A stretch of 64,000 nucleotides of DNA from Incurvaria masculella (GCA_946894095.1 OX335651.1:16018501-16082500), one strand, 5' to 3'. Counted from the first letter of the stretch, positions 32,886-43,345 are shown. Made by a program: numbers and translations. Notes: generated by a model from the sequence alone, not told the origin.

Positions 32886-34263
32886 ATGCCAAAGCGGCAT
32901 ACTCAAGACCGCATTGAACGATATCCAGAAAAAATATGTCGATTGGAACAAAACATTGTAAACGAAACCAATCCTTGTCACCGGACAGGGTTTACGACGG
33001 TAAGATTCCATACACTTACAAGAATTCGACGAATCGCTGGTACTATCATGGGGATTGACTGCGAGTCAATAACTATGAACATTATTTATCGGGGTTGACT
33101 GCGAGTCTTCAACGATATAAAAAGCAGCAAAAATGTGCAATCTGCAATAGATATACACAATCCGCTGCGTCCACATAGCCAGACAGGAATATACGTATGT
33201 GCGTATCTATCCCAAGTGGGGTGAGAGCATTAACAAAGCCAAAGATATTTTTTGGTTTTTTAAGTACCAACGTGACGGATGTTGCGCGCGAAGGCCCAGG
33301 GCTCGGCAATATTAGTTCCTAACGAAACCACCACTTCAGCGAATAAAATTTTCGATGAGACGGTTCTGTCAAAGGTAATACAGCCGAACTATGCCCAGCT
33401 GGAAACTAGCGCACCGAAAAAACCCGCATTCGTTCCAGAAATTCTGTCGGCACTCGGTGAAGTGTCAGGCCACTCTGGTAAAAGTACCCGAGTTTGGTAA
33501 AATATTCACCTAAATATGGCGAAATCTCTGGTTCCCCCTCCTTAAGAAGGGGATGTCTAAAGACAAAGAAAAAATACTGAAATGGTACTTAATCCCATGC
33601 ATGCAACATAAATTCCTACAGACCCCCAAACTAAACGCTGAGTTTTCAGCGGCCGTACCGGATATGGTGAGAAATCGATTTAAAAAATTAATGGCTTACC
33701 AAAAACAGGTAGGAATAAGCATATCAGCTATTAATAAGCCGATGGATCGACACCTGAAAGGTGAAGATAAAATACGGACTATTAAACATATCAGCAATAG
33801 CTGTCGAATACTGAGCGACCTGCACTCAGATTCTACCAAAAGTCGCATAAAACTTACCTATTATGCCGAGCCTTGATAAGACTTTCCTACACGTCATTCA
33901 AGACGCAAATTGTGACAGCACACTGTTCGGTGCAAAACTCTCAAGGCAACGAAAGCCTTGAAAAACAAGGTCTTCAGGTCAAGAAAGTCAGCACGTAGAA
34001 GGCACCAAGTGCTACGCAGCCGACGGGTACTTGTCCATTTTCCTCGCGAAACTGGCAAGCCCCTCCTTCTTATCCTTCGGACAGGGGGGGGGAGGGCCCA
34101 CGTACAGGAGGCCAATATAGCCGCAACACCCGGGGCCGAACATTGGCCGACCCTATGCGAGTGCATCACGGCCATGTGGCACGAACAAGCCACGTGTACA
34201 ACAAGCAACGTGATTTTCAGGTACATGCAGGCAGAATTAGCCATTTTTAAAACTTTTGGCTAA
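32886..34263 (+). pseudogene. DIRS ORF1 (gag-like), broken
   Basis: Putative nucleocapsid-like protein of the DIRS element. A true ATG opens MPKRHTQDRIERYPEKI, a short basic N-terminus of the kind I recall from insect DIRS ORF1. Similarity resumes at 33279-33500 (ending EILSALGE), at 33553-33876 (PKLNAEFSAAVPDMVRNR, then QKQVGISISAINK) and at 33958-34263 (GGGRAHVQEANIAATPGAEH, then MWHEQAT). These stretches lie in different frames and are separated by stops near 33098, 33500 and 33876, so the gene is dead. The assignment rests on position and on family motifs recalled, not on a search. Confidence 0.7.
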
Positions 34264-34289
34264 ATATAAAATCTAAAAGCGTAGAACAC

Positions 34290-35241
34290 TAGCGATTGCC
34301 ACATCGTTTTTCTGAAAGCGGATTAGAGGATATGAATATAGCCATTAATGAAGTATTAGACTTTGGCGCCATTAAAAATGTACACCTGCTAACGATCAAT
34401 TTATATGGAAAGTTTTTCTCGCACCAAAACCGAACGGTGAATGAATGTACAGTGATGAAATGCTTCATAGTCCCTAAATAAGTTTATTTCAACCTTTCAT
34501 TTTAAAATAGAAGATTACCGCACTTCGTCGAAACTAATACACAAAAACGGTAATCTAGCCACTATAGATCTCAAAGAGGAGTACTTTCTTATTCCTATCT
34601 CTCAAAGATAGAGAAGATTTACGTTTCAATTTGCTTCCGCTAAATACATATCCACATACGAATTCATGACTATGCCGCATGGATTATGCATTGCCCTTAA
34701 ATTAGTCACGAAATTGTGAAATTATTGATGAAAAAGTGATATTTTATTCGGGATTTAAATCAGTTTTTTATTTCGATGATATCCCACGTATAGGTCAATA
34801 TATATATATTGCAATCAATACCTTGAGGAGTGTACTGTTAACGTTAATGAGACAGTGAAACTTCTTCAGTACTTAGGCTTCTGCAAAAACCATGACAAAA
34901 GTTCGATACATGCGAAACAAATACGTAGATTTATGGGCTTTGAATTGGACACAAAGAACTTATTAATTTGTTTGCCAATAGAAAATTGACATAATATTGT
35001 AAACTAATAAAAAATACTCACCTTTACCTATCTGTACTATCCGTAAGTTTGCTCAACTTATCGGTGTAGGTACTGCCTGCCCTGGCGTAAGATATGTTTG
35101 GCTGTATACAAAACGTTTAGAGAGTCATAAGAACCTTGCTTTATCAAGAAACAACAACGATTATAAAGCTAAAATAAAACTGCCCGGCAGTTTACTAGAT
35201 GACCTCATCTGGTGGTCATACTTACAACCACCAATTCTATG
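34290..35241 (+). pseudogene. DIRS reverse transcriptase, broken
   Basis: RNA-dependent DNA polymerase domain of the DIRS element. It starts with SESGLEDMNIAINEVLDFGA (about 34308-34370). Motif A reads ATIDLKEEYFLIPIS, with the catalytic Asp at 34567-34569. YEFMTMPHGLCIA follows (34660s). The catalytic YFDD is at 34769-34780; DIRS elements usually have Y-x-DD here, so the metal-binding pair is intact. A later piece, NVNETVKLLQYLGF, is in another frame. The last stretch (35042-35239) is open for 66 codons and has AQLIG, YTKRLE and DDLIWW, the RT-connection region. Several stops and frameshifts interrupt the domain. Confidence 0.85.
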
Positions 35242-35259
35242 AAATACTCCAGTTTTTAA

Positions 35260-35610
35260 CTCGAGATCTATTCTGACGCCTCCAGGGTAGCCTGGGGTGC
35301 AGTCTGCGGTGCCAATCGAGCCAACGGTAAGTGGAAGTCTTCTGAACAAAATTTCCATATACATTACCTTGAATTGTTAGCTGTCTTTCTAGGTTTGAAG
35401 AGCTTTGCTCAAAACCAAAATAATTGTGTAAAAATGTTGCTAGTCGACAACACCACCGGAATTAGCTACATCAACCGCATGGGAAGTATACGGTTTCCTC
35501 CCCTAAAAGAGTTATCTAGAATAATTTGGCGATGGTGCGAGGAGCAAAACATTTGGATATTCGCTTTTTATGTCAACACAAAGGAGAACTGTGCAAATAT
35601 CGAATCTTGA
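35260..35610 (+). pseudogene. DIRS RNase H domain, in-frame fragment
   Basis: About 116 codons open from just after a stop at 35257-35259. It begins LEIYSDASRVAWGAVCG (first catalytic Asp at 35275-35277), followed by IHYLELLAVFLGLKSFA (catalytic Glu) and LLVDNTTGISYINRMGS (third Asp), so the DED set is present. VNTKEN near the end matches the usual spacing to the recombinase. It would remove the RNA strand after reverse transcription. This is the best-preserved domain, but it has no start of its own and is part of a broken polyprotein. Confidence 0.85.
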
Positions 35611-35842
35611 ATAATAAACCCAGATACACAATGGTAATTATTTCATGCTGTCGTACGACAGTTTAGCGTACCACATATTGATTTGTTCTCCTCTCGCACC
35701 AACACAAAATGCAAGAATTTTATATCCTGGAAACAAGATCCAGACGCCATAGCTGTCGATGCATTTACCGTCGATTAGCGTGGAAAAATATTTCATGCAT
35801 CCCCCCTTTTTTCCTTGATCTTAAAAAGCTTAGGAAACATTT

Positions 35843-36449
35843 ATGACGACGCGACACGGTGCAAACAGTATATCAGTCTTCCCTTATTGGTCATCACAGC
35901 CTTGGTTTCCATTGCTGCAGAGTTTGCTGATATCAAACATTTCATGTTTCAAGCCTGAGAAGTATCTCTTGCAATCGCATTTCAGAGAACACCATCTCTT
36001 GCACGCGAACCTTACGCTGGGTGTTCCGTGGCTTTGCAGCAGGCCTTCATCCGACGTGGGTCCCCACTAGACGCGCTGACCTTGCTGTTAGCTTCACTAT
36101 CTGTCAGTACGGTAAAGCAATGTAACGTTTCACTTAAGCTCTGGTGGCAAGTTAGTGACTATGAAGATCCTTACGTATTTTTCATTTTCAAAGCAACTTG
36201 TTTTAAGTTTTTCAAGTAAAACATTTATTAAGGGGTGTTCCTATGGATCTTTACACAGCCACCGATCTATCTGACCTGTTACTGTTTTAGGCAATAATAT
36301 TGTATCTGACAAATGGGTAAAACGCCTGCTTAAGGAGCATTCAAATTAAAACCTTAAGGATCCAAATATACTTATATGTGAACCCTCAGCAAGTATCAAA
36401 CCACATCGCAGAGTGGTTTCCAAATAAAAATCGAAGTCTAGAAAAAGTA

Positions 36450-36485
<36 letters not shown>

Positions 36486-37056
36486 AACAATTTTACTAGC
36501 ATTATATACCGGTCTTAGGGTTCAAACCCTTTCGCTCATACAATTGGAAAATATATCAATTACAGATATTGACATTCAAATAAGTATTACAGACACTATT
36601 AAAACGTCCGCCCAGGCCTGTGCCAACCCGTGCTCACCTTACCCTAGGAGGGTAAAGATAATATAAGAATATGCCCTGCCACTGGTCTCAAAGAATATAT
36701 TATTTCGGTAACAAAAACTAAGAGAACTGGAGGTACAGGAAAACTTCAAGTGACATACAAAGCACCACACAGAGCCGCTACCACACAGTCCATCAGTAGA
36801 TGGATCAAAGTCGTATTGGCAGATAGCGGTGTGGACGTACCCACCTTCAGGGGGCATAGCACATGCCACGCATCCACCTCGGCAGCGCGACGCGCCGCGC
36901 CCCGGTGTCGACTGGGCGACCATACGAAATACGAGTACAGCGGGCTGGACAGACTCATCCAGCGCCTTTGCTCGCTTTTACAATAAAACCATTAGACAAA
37001 GGAAGCTTTACAAAATCCGTTTGCTTACTTCCCACCACGTAGAAAAACGTGAGTAA
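35843..37056 (+). pseudogene. DIRS tyrosine recombinase, broken and catalytically altered
   Basis: YR-family recombinase that would integrate the circular DNA copy. FPYWSSQPWFPLLQSLL (35879 on) marks the N-terminal part. The core begins LLALYTGLRVQTLSL, with the first catalytic Arg at 36517-36519. TYKAPHRAATTQSISRW follows (about 36756-36806). The box that should be H-x-x-R reads HSTCH, with codon TGC at 36864-36866, so the second catalytic Arg is Cys. The Tyr nucleophile is in FARFYNK (codon 36979-36981) but in another frame. Frameshifts lie between 36519 and 36750 and between 36870 and 36979. A run of 31 A (36453-36483) sits just before the core. Confidence 0.85.
36453..36483 (+). repeat. 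(A)31 tract inside the DIRS recombinase
   Basis: Uninterrupted run of A between the codons for a Lys-rich linker and LTILLALYTG. It probably grew from a few AAA Lys codons by slippage. It is not at an element end, so it is unlikely to be a poly(A) tail. Confidence 0.85.
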
Positions 37057-37197
37057 CATTTATAAAAAAGTTATAAAACTACTGGTTTAACTTAACTTAA
37101 AGTCATTTTTTTTTAATAATAAAACCTATCTTAATTTCATTTCCATGATGTGTAAATCAATGCAGGAAGAGCAAAACTTTGAAATCGCTCTGAAATT

Positions 37198-37311
37198 CTA
37201 CCTGGTAATATAATATCTGAAGAATGAAGCGACGAAATATAATAAATGATCAAACGAACTTCTTAAGTGAAGTTCGATCGTTATTATATGAGTCGCTTCA
37301 TTCGAAGATAT
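37198..37311. repeat. DIRS internal complementary region
   Basis: 37198-37243 is the reverse complement of the left end (32668-32713, 46 bp). 37243-37311 is the reverse complement of the right end (37492-37560, 69 bp, with the match running on to 37564). Joined, they spell the circle junction of right end to left end. This is the template that restores both termini in DIRS replication and is the strongest proof of the element class. Confidence 0.93.
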
Positions 37312-37370
37312 GAGTTCCCTCCCTCCCAAAACCCAGCAAAGTTTTGAGTTGGTAAGAATTCTCTAAAAAT

Positions 37371-37564
37371 AATGAGAAAATACGCCAGCGGCGTGGTAGC
37401 AGATAAACTATATTTCCGTTTAAGTCAACTGAATGTCTTTTAAAAAAGTGCGAAGTCGTCTTGTAGGTTTAAAGGACTACCTGGTAATATAATATCTTCG
37501 AATGAAGCGACTCATATAATAACGATCGAACTTCACTTAAGAAGTTCGTTTGATCATTTATTAT
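37371..37564 (-). repeat. DIRS right inverted terminal repeat
   Basis: Reverse complement of the left repeat over 37371-37497. It is followed by a right-end-specific 65-67 bases that hold a near-palindrome (GAACTTC around 37537-37555) and end in ATTTATTAT. Confidence 0.92.
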
Positions 37565-38239
37565 TTTTAACTCGATTCTACTTTTATTTTTATTTATATA
37601 TTACTCTTGGATTCGTCATGTTTTACAGGTGGTTCGATTATAACGGACGAAGAAGAACCGATTAGAAACTAGGCCGAAAGTCAAAATCAATCAAATATAT
37701 TTTATGCAAATACAACTTACATGGTTTGAGAACCACCCAAACAATGAAGTATTTATAATATTCCTGTATTCGATTCTGACCAACCAAGTAATGTTTAAAA
37801 CTACATTTAGGTTAAGCCTGTTCAGCAGGTTCAGTCAATGACAACCATCCGCACAACTCTACCACAACACGAAGCCAACTGTCGTTCGCCTATTTTTTGC
37901 GAGGCACGAAAAGGCATTCCGACACAATGGATCTAGGTCAAAGTTAAAAAAAAACATCGGTTCTTACTACGTGTGCGAAATTTCACATTATTAAAAAATT
38001 TCAAAGTGACTGAAAAATAAGTTAACAGATCCCGCTGCATAGTTGGATATATACTTACAGGTGGTCGAGTAGTGTAATTTAAAAGCGCTGAGGTGGTGCT
38101 ATGCGATGCACGAAATTAGTTCCTTAAGGAAAGTTTCCTGAATGAGTTCCGGACAAGTTTTGCAATAGTTGGGTTGGATGAGCAAAATATGAAGACCCAA
38201 CTGCGTTACCATTACATAAATCGAAACACCAAAAATTTT

Positions 38240-38501
38240 ACTTTCGGAAAATTAAAACCGAAAATAGAAAAGATATAAAAAAAGATAAAACGAAACTAAG
38301 CTTAGTAATAGAGCATACAGATGGATTAAATGTAGCGTACAAGCTACTTAAGGCGTCAAGCTTCTGGATTCCAAGCTTAAATAATAATAAAAATATGAAC
38401 AAATACAAACAGCACAAAAAAATTTCTAGCAAGACTTATAATTGACGACAAAAATAATAGATTAAGTAAATAAGAGAAACACCGATCAAATTGACACCTA
38501 T
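38240..38501 (+). mobile_element. Old LINE, left part
   Basis: The plus-strand frame holds YKLLKASSFW and NNKNMNKYKQHKKISSKTY, then DKNNRLSK with stops: a degraded pre-RT region of an RTE-like ORF2. It continues in frame across the insertion site at 39459. Confidence 0.5.
38489..38501 (+). repeat. Target-site duplication, left copy
   Basis: AATTGACACCTAT, repeated exactly at 39446-39458. Confidence 0.8.
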
Positions 38502-38698
38502 TTATTTATTTATTTATTAAGCCAGTTTACACATTTATATAAATAATCCTTATAAATTACTTTTACATTTATATATTTTTTAAATGTCACCCAGATTTTG
38601 GGCTTGCTGGCCTCCCATGTGGACATGGGGTGCAGCGGTCATAAAGTTCCCCGGTTGACCAGACCTACTGGGAACCTTGGTATCCTTATCCTTAGTTT

Positions 38699-39247
38699 GT
38701 GTTGATAAAGAACAACAGACTTGATAAAGAAATCGACAGGCGATGCAACAATTCCTGGAAGAAATACTGGGCTCTGAAGTTTATATTTAAAGAAAATTTT
38801 CCTATGTCAATAAAAAGAAAAATATTTAACATGACTATACTACCTATCATGACATATGGAGCACAAACTTGGGCATTAACTGAAAAACAAGCCGAAAAGA
38901 TGAGAGTAAACCAAAGGGCAATAGAGAGAAGTATGATGAGAACCACAAGAAGATCGAAAATCAAGAACGAGGTCTTAAGGAACATTACAAAGGTTGAAGA
39001 TGTAATCATACTAGCAAAAAAACTAAAATGGGAATGGGCCGGCCATATTTTACGATGCCCTGATGAAAGGTGGAGCAAACTAGCAACTGAATGGATCCCC
39101 CGTGAAGGCGTGAGAAGTGTCGGTAGACCGCTTACACGTTGGAGTGACGAACTGCGCGCAGCTGGTCCGCACTGGTGGAGAATCGCTCAAGATCGTAGAT
39201 TATGGACTGCAGTTAAGACTAAGATGCTATTGACAGCTAAGAATTGA
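38699..39247 (+). pseudogene. RTE-type ORF2 C-terminal fragment, open frame
   Basis: About 182 codons and stop, with no start codon of its own. ILPIMTYGAQTWALTEKQAE, QRAIERSMMRTTRR, KLKWEWAGHILRCPDERW, TEWIPREG and RSVGRPLTRWSDEL are the thumb and C-terminal signatures of RTE-clade reverse transcriptase. The catalytic fingers and palm are missing by 5' truncation. The frame is intact over its length, so insertion is recent relative to the disrupted outer LINE. Not a host gene. Confidence 0.85.
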
Positions 39248-39401
39248 ATCAGAACACAAACAAAATGTTGTCTAAACAAATATAGTCAACGCTAGTTTTT
39301 TCTCCTTTTTTATCTGTATAATATTTAATAAGTATTATAGTACACTGCAAGTAATGTTAAATTTATCTAAAGAAAATAATAATAATACAAATTTATTGAA
39401 A

Positions 39402-39426
39402 TATATATATATATATATATATATAT
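39402..39426. repeat. (AT)n microsatellite
   Basis: About 12 AT units near the right end of the RTE insertion. Confidence 0.9.
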
Positions 39427-39445
39427 ACTGTATAAATATAAAACT

Positions 39446-39458
39446 AATTGACACCTAT
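39446..39458 (+). repeat. Target-site duplication, right copy
   Basis: AATTGACACCTAT, identical to 38489-38501. Confidence 0.8.
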
Positions 39459-39720
39459 AGTAACGACAAAAACTGCTACACATACTTCTTCGGGAAATAA
39501 GGAAAGCTATCAGAAACCTCTAGAAAGATAAAAGCCCAGGAAACGACAAAATCACAAACGAAATGCTACATATATAAATGGAACCAATACCCAATCCACT
39601 TTTACATATTTTCAACGAGATTATTAAAATAAAAAAAAACCTAATCAGTGGATAACGTCAGCAATCATAATAATACACAGAAACGGAGATAAAAAGACCA
39701 TCCACCCATCGGCGTTATGT
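39459..39720 (+). mobile_element. Old LINE, right part with RT start
   Basis: The frame reads LLREIRKAIRNL, stop, KDKSPGNDKITNEMLHI, stop, then LLHIFNEIIKIKKNLISG: the N-terminal RT motif (xPGxDxItnEml) of an RTE-like LINE with several stops. Continuous with 38240-38501 once the insertion is removed. Confidence 0.7.
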
Positions 39721-40484
39721 CAAATACATACCAGAGCTTTGCCAAAACGGCCAGGTACGTTTAGGTTTAGGTTCGTATAAAGTACCATTTCTGTAAGGTT
39801 ACCCTTAACACATATTTGAAAAAGCAATATATTTGGTTGTTAACTTCTTGAAATGTCTCCGTCAAAACTCGAAACGTACTTTCCAGTTCAAAATCGAAAG
39901 TTCTCATGCGAAGGTGTAATGTGCGAAGGACATAGTTTTTGCAAGCTACTCAAGTTGATAGCTGCTAAGTAATGCTGCTTTCGAATGGTTTATCAACTGT
40001 GACATAATATTGATCTTGCTATTTAATAAGGTGTTGAATTTTTATGTACGTTACGTTGAAAAGTAGCACGTAGTATCTAACGCCCTGAAAGAAGGTCTCC
40101 AGTAATGTTGCAACATATTTGTTAGTCGTTTCGTAATCTCGAACAATAAAAAAATATATATGCACCTGAGTACAAAAAAAAAATTGTTTGTTTTTTTCAT
40201 TTTTCATATTTGTCCGTGTTTGATGTTAGCCCAATAGATCAAAATTACTACATTTACTACATTACTACATTCTATTGAAAATAAAAAATAATGATGTTTT
40301 TTTATCTTTAACACCAAGAATACTATTATTAAGTTATCAAATTACATTATTGTTAAGCAGGGTGTTAACAGACGTATGTTTCAAACGTTTTAACAAAAAA
40401 AAAAACCGACTTCAAAGAAAAAGCACTAAAAAGTAAAGAAATAATTGCAATTTTTTAATTACGATTATTGTTATTTTTTTATAT

Positions 40485-40570
40485 GATTCGGACGGACGGA
40501 TGGACGGACGGACGGTGGAGGCTTAGTAATAGGGTTCCGTTGGCATCCTTTGGGTACGGAACCCTAAAAA
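40485..40570 (+). repeat. Family G 3' fragment
   Basis: Short GGAC run with one GGAT, then GGAGGCTTAGTAATAGGGTT and GGGTACGGAACCCTAAAA. Confidence 0.75.
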
Positions 40571-40649
40571 GGAGATTTGGTCCAAACGTTAACACGGTAT
40601 TCCTAGGCATATTTCGAGCAAAAAAAATCGTTCTCCCCCTACATTTTTT

Positions 40650-40700
40650 AACCGACTTCAGAAAAGAAGGAGATTCTCAATTCGTCTGTATGTTTTTTTT
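40650..40700 (+). repeat. Dispersed 'ACCGATTTC' repeat fragment
   Basis: TTTTTTAACCGACTTCAGAA and TTCTCAATTCGTCTGTATG, running into the SINE that starts at 40700. Confidence 0.6.
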
Positions 40701-40915
40701 GTTTTTTTTTCATCCAATGCGATGGTACAGACCTGGGCGGGCTAAAACCCTACCACCTAGTATGGGAAGGGCGATCCGAACTATTGAGCAGCTTGCATTC
40801 GTGGCGAAATGCACTTATCTAACTAAGAAAGAAAAATAAAGTAGTGCATGAACGGGGCGAGGATTTGAACCCAGACCTCTGGTGTGCTAGGCGCCACTAG
40901 GCTACGAGCCACTCC
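40700..40915 (-). mobile_element. SINE with tRNA-like head, lacking its 3' half
   Basis: Minus-strand head has box B GGGTTCAAATCC (complement near 40866) and ends CTACGAGCCACTC. The body stops at CATCCAATGCGATGG next to a T run. Confidence 0.75.
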
Positions 40916-41201
40916 TTAACATCCTGTATAATGGGGGAAAACTTAATGTAAATATTTTAACTTTTGTACCTTAATCTTCCCAATACAATTTAGTTATGTA
41001 CATATCGTGTTGAACGCAATTTGATGCGATAACATGAATTTGCTTCCGGTTAGGCTGACAGCCTGTGCAAACAGAGCTTGTTATTTGAAATAGCTTACAC
41101 CTACATCATTTGGGTTGTCCTACATGCAATATATGTTGGAACCATTGTCTCCTAATAGCTACACTTAATATATTTGTTTTATACTTATCGAACTTTTTAG
41201 C

Positions 41202-41277
41202 TGCCTACATGTTATGTACATGTTATGCAATAACTATGTTAATAATTATGTTATGTTATGTAATAACATGTAGGCAT
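41202..41277. repeat. Imperfect palindrome
   Basis: GCCTACATGTTAT at the left and ATAACATGTAGGC at the right, with ATGTTATG repeats between. Confidence 0.65.
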
Positions 41278-41400
41278 TTAGCATGTAGGTAATTCGCCTC
41301 TAACAGTTTGTATTCAAATACAAAAAAGGCGTATAACATGGATACAAATTAAGTTATAAGAAAAACAAAACCGTACGTCCGTAGCTTACGGTTGGTTTAT

Positions 41401-41982
41401 TTAAGGTGGCCCAACCCGGCGGCCCTAATTCATTCGCGGGCACGGTACAAAACCGTGCTGTTGCGCTCTGGGACCTTCTCTGTTTCAAAGAATAAGGCAG
41501 GCTCCGTGATGAGGAAGATGCAACATATCCACATAAAAGACAATGTGCATAGCGTATGATTTGGTAAGATTTACGAAAATTTTAATTTCAAAACGACTTA
41601 TAGCTAAAAGTAAACCACGACCGCTGTAGTCAAAAATCTAACAAAAACCAAATAGATCATAAATCTTGATCAAATAAGCTATGTCTAATGACTAATCGTT
41701 TTACAATGTTCTTACTTTATCATTGCGTAATCTACCTCCAAAGTTATTGTATAAAACGGGCGAAAAATTAGAACTTTCGGACCTTATAACTTATAAACCA
41801 AACACAATTTTACAATGCCAATGGTCATCAGACATCTAGTTCGATCAAATAAAGCTATTTTGAGCAAAATTTTGGATCTATGAATAGACAAGACATATAT
41901 ACATAATAGTTAGGACAAGAAATATGGGCGTGATCTTCTTTCCCCTTTTGTATGGAGAGATGAGCGGGTTGGGCCACCTTAA
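41401..41982 (+). mobile_element. TTAA-flanked MITE (family T1)
   Basis: 582 bp with perfect ends, TTAAGGTGGCCCAACCCGGC and CGGGTTGGGCCACCTTAA. The best-preserved copy of the family in the window. Confidence 0.87.
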
Positions 41983-42171
41983 TGTGCAAAATTGGACTGA
42001 GGAATACGAGCCTTTGTATGGAACTTGATCACCTTATTATCCTTTTTAACAGAATCTCACTTTTTAATTATAAAGAATTAAGAATTTCATGATTTTTCCT
42101 TTTGTTAACTCGGTTAACAATAGCAACCGTAAGTGTTATTCGCCTTATTTAATGAGTGAAAATCGAAAATC

Positions 42172-42310
42172 GTGAAAATGTTTTCCATCCAGATGAATGT
42201 AATATAAGGAAATTCCTGGCACGGCACCTAGTTATCATGAAGTTCATGAGGTGTAGTATAATGACAGTAGCCATTGATGTCCAGTTTCATATTTAAAAAA
42301 AACAATCCTT
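42172..42310 (+). mobile_element. SINE 3' fragment, diverged
   Basis: GTTTTCCATCCAG, ATATAAGGAAATTCCTGGCA, TAGCCATTGATGTCCAG and an A run match the SINE 3' half. The terminal hairpin is lost. Confidence 0.7.
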
Positions 42311-43194
42311 TTACTATCTGTATGTGCATATAAAAGAGGACCAACAATCGTAGAACATAACACTAATATCACATTCGTTGAAAAGGGCGACGAAATTTCT
42401 TAGTACAAAAAAGTATATTTACTCATATATGCAATCGTTTAAGATCTTGCAACAGAACAAAAATAAAAATCGATATATAAATTTCGTAAACATATAAAAA
42501 TAAAAATAAAACGTCTTTCTTATACATTTTATAACATTCAAACATTTGTTGGTTGAAACCATTTCATGATTTCTTTGTCCTTTAGAATACATGATAGTTT
42601 AGGGTCCCGCTGCAAGATTTTCATGAGATATCATGCAATAGAAGTAGATATTTAGTAATAATAAACTGTACGTGTGGCTGTTCCGTAACCTGGAAGAACA
42701 ATAAAAAAGTGTGTTTATGCGATCCAATAAATATATTTACTATATTAACTGACGTAAATAATCGTGTAAAGTTATAATTAATGTTAATTTAAACAATAAA
42801 CTTGGACGCTGTTCTGCAGTAAAACAAAAAAGTTTTTGTTTTTATGCTGGCTATGTTCAATGTAAAAGAACCTACGCAGTTAGGCTGACAATGACCAAGT
42901 AGACAATTACACTGATGTGGGGAGGCTGGCAGCAAGTAGGTGTCCGGATAGCAGAAAAAAATGTTAAAAGAAACTACGGAAAACAAATCAGAAACAAAAG
43001 GCGAAAAACAATCTTTTAAAAGGATATCTCATTATTTCGATGCCAAAAGGCAGTGCAATGGCATAAGTTTGGACCTGGATTACTCAAAGATAAACCAAGA
43101 ACATCTATACAATTTTAGTCATCAAGCCTAGGTTCCATGAAGATTCAAGATCATTTTGTCGTAAATATAGCTAAATAAGTCGTTTGGTAATTTA

Positions 43195-43345
43195 AATGTT
43201 TATAAATCTAACCAAATCAAATACTATGCGCATTGTCTGCTTTGTGGACATGTTGCATTCTGCTCATCATGGAGCCTGTCTTTTTATTTGAACCAGACAC
43301 AGTGCAATAGCACAATGTTGTGCCGTGCCCGCCAATATGTTAATC
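43195..43345 (-). mobile_element. Degenerate fragment of MITE family T1
   Basis: ATACTATGCGCATTGTCTGC, GGACATGTTGCATTC and GGAGCCTGTCTTTTT match the family interior; no terminus is left. Confidence 0.55.

Larger units (their letters stand above)
32668..37564 (+). mobile_element. DIRS-type tyrosine-recombinase retrotransposon, near full length, inactive
   Basis: About 4.9 kb. In order it holds: a left inverted terminal repeat (32668-32819), a gag-like ORF1 (from ATG 32886), a reverse transcriptase (about 34300-35240), a DIRS-type RNase H (35260-35610), a tyrosine recombinase (about 35850-37056), an internal complementary region (37198-37311) and a right inverted terminal repeat (37371-37564). 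This split-repeat layout is diagnostic of DIRS elements, which copy through RNA to a circle and integrate with a tyrosine recombinase instead of an integrase, so no target duplication is expected. All reading frames carry stops or frameshifts, so this copy cannot act alone. The left end starts at ATT (32668). The right end finishes in ATT or ATTAT (37560-37564), a range set by the circle-junction match in the internal complementary region. Confidence 0.93.
38502..39445. mobile_element. RTE-like LINE insertion with inverted segment
   Basis: The left part (38502-38698), read on the minus strand, is a 3' UTR-like sequence ending in an (AATA)n tail next to the target duplication. The right part (38699-39445), on the plus strand, is an ORF2 C-terminus with 3' flank. 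This head-to-head layout between 13-bp duplications is what twin priming (5' inversion) gives. Whether both halves come from one element needs a consensus. Confidence 0.65.

Noticed and set aside
36453..36483. Poly(A) tail of a retrogene or LINE
   Set aside because: It lies inside the DIRS recombinase with coding similarity on both sides and no element end.
38699..39247. Host gene of 182 codons
   Set aside because: Motifs are those of an RTE reverse-transcriptase C-terminus, and the fragment lies between target-site duplications.
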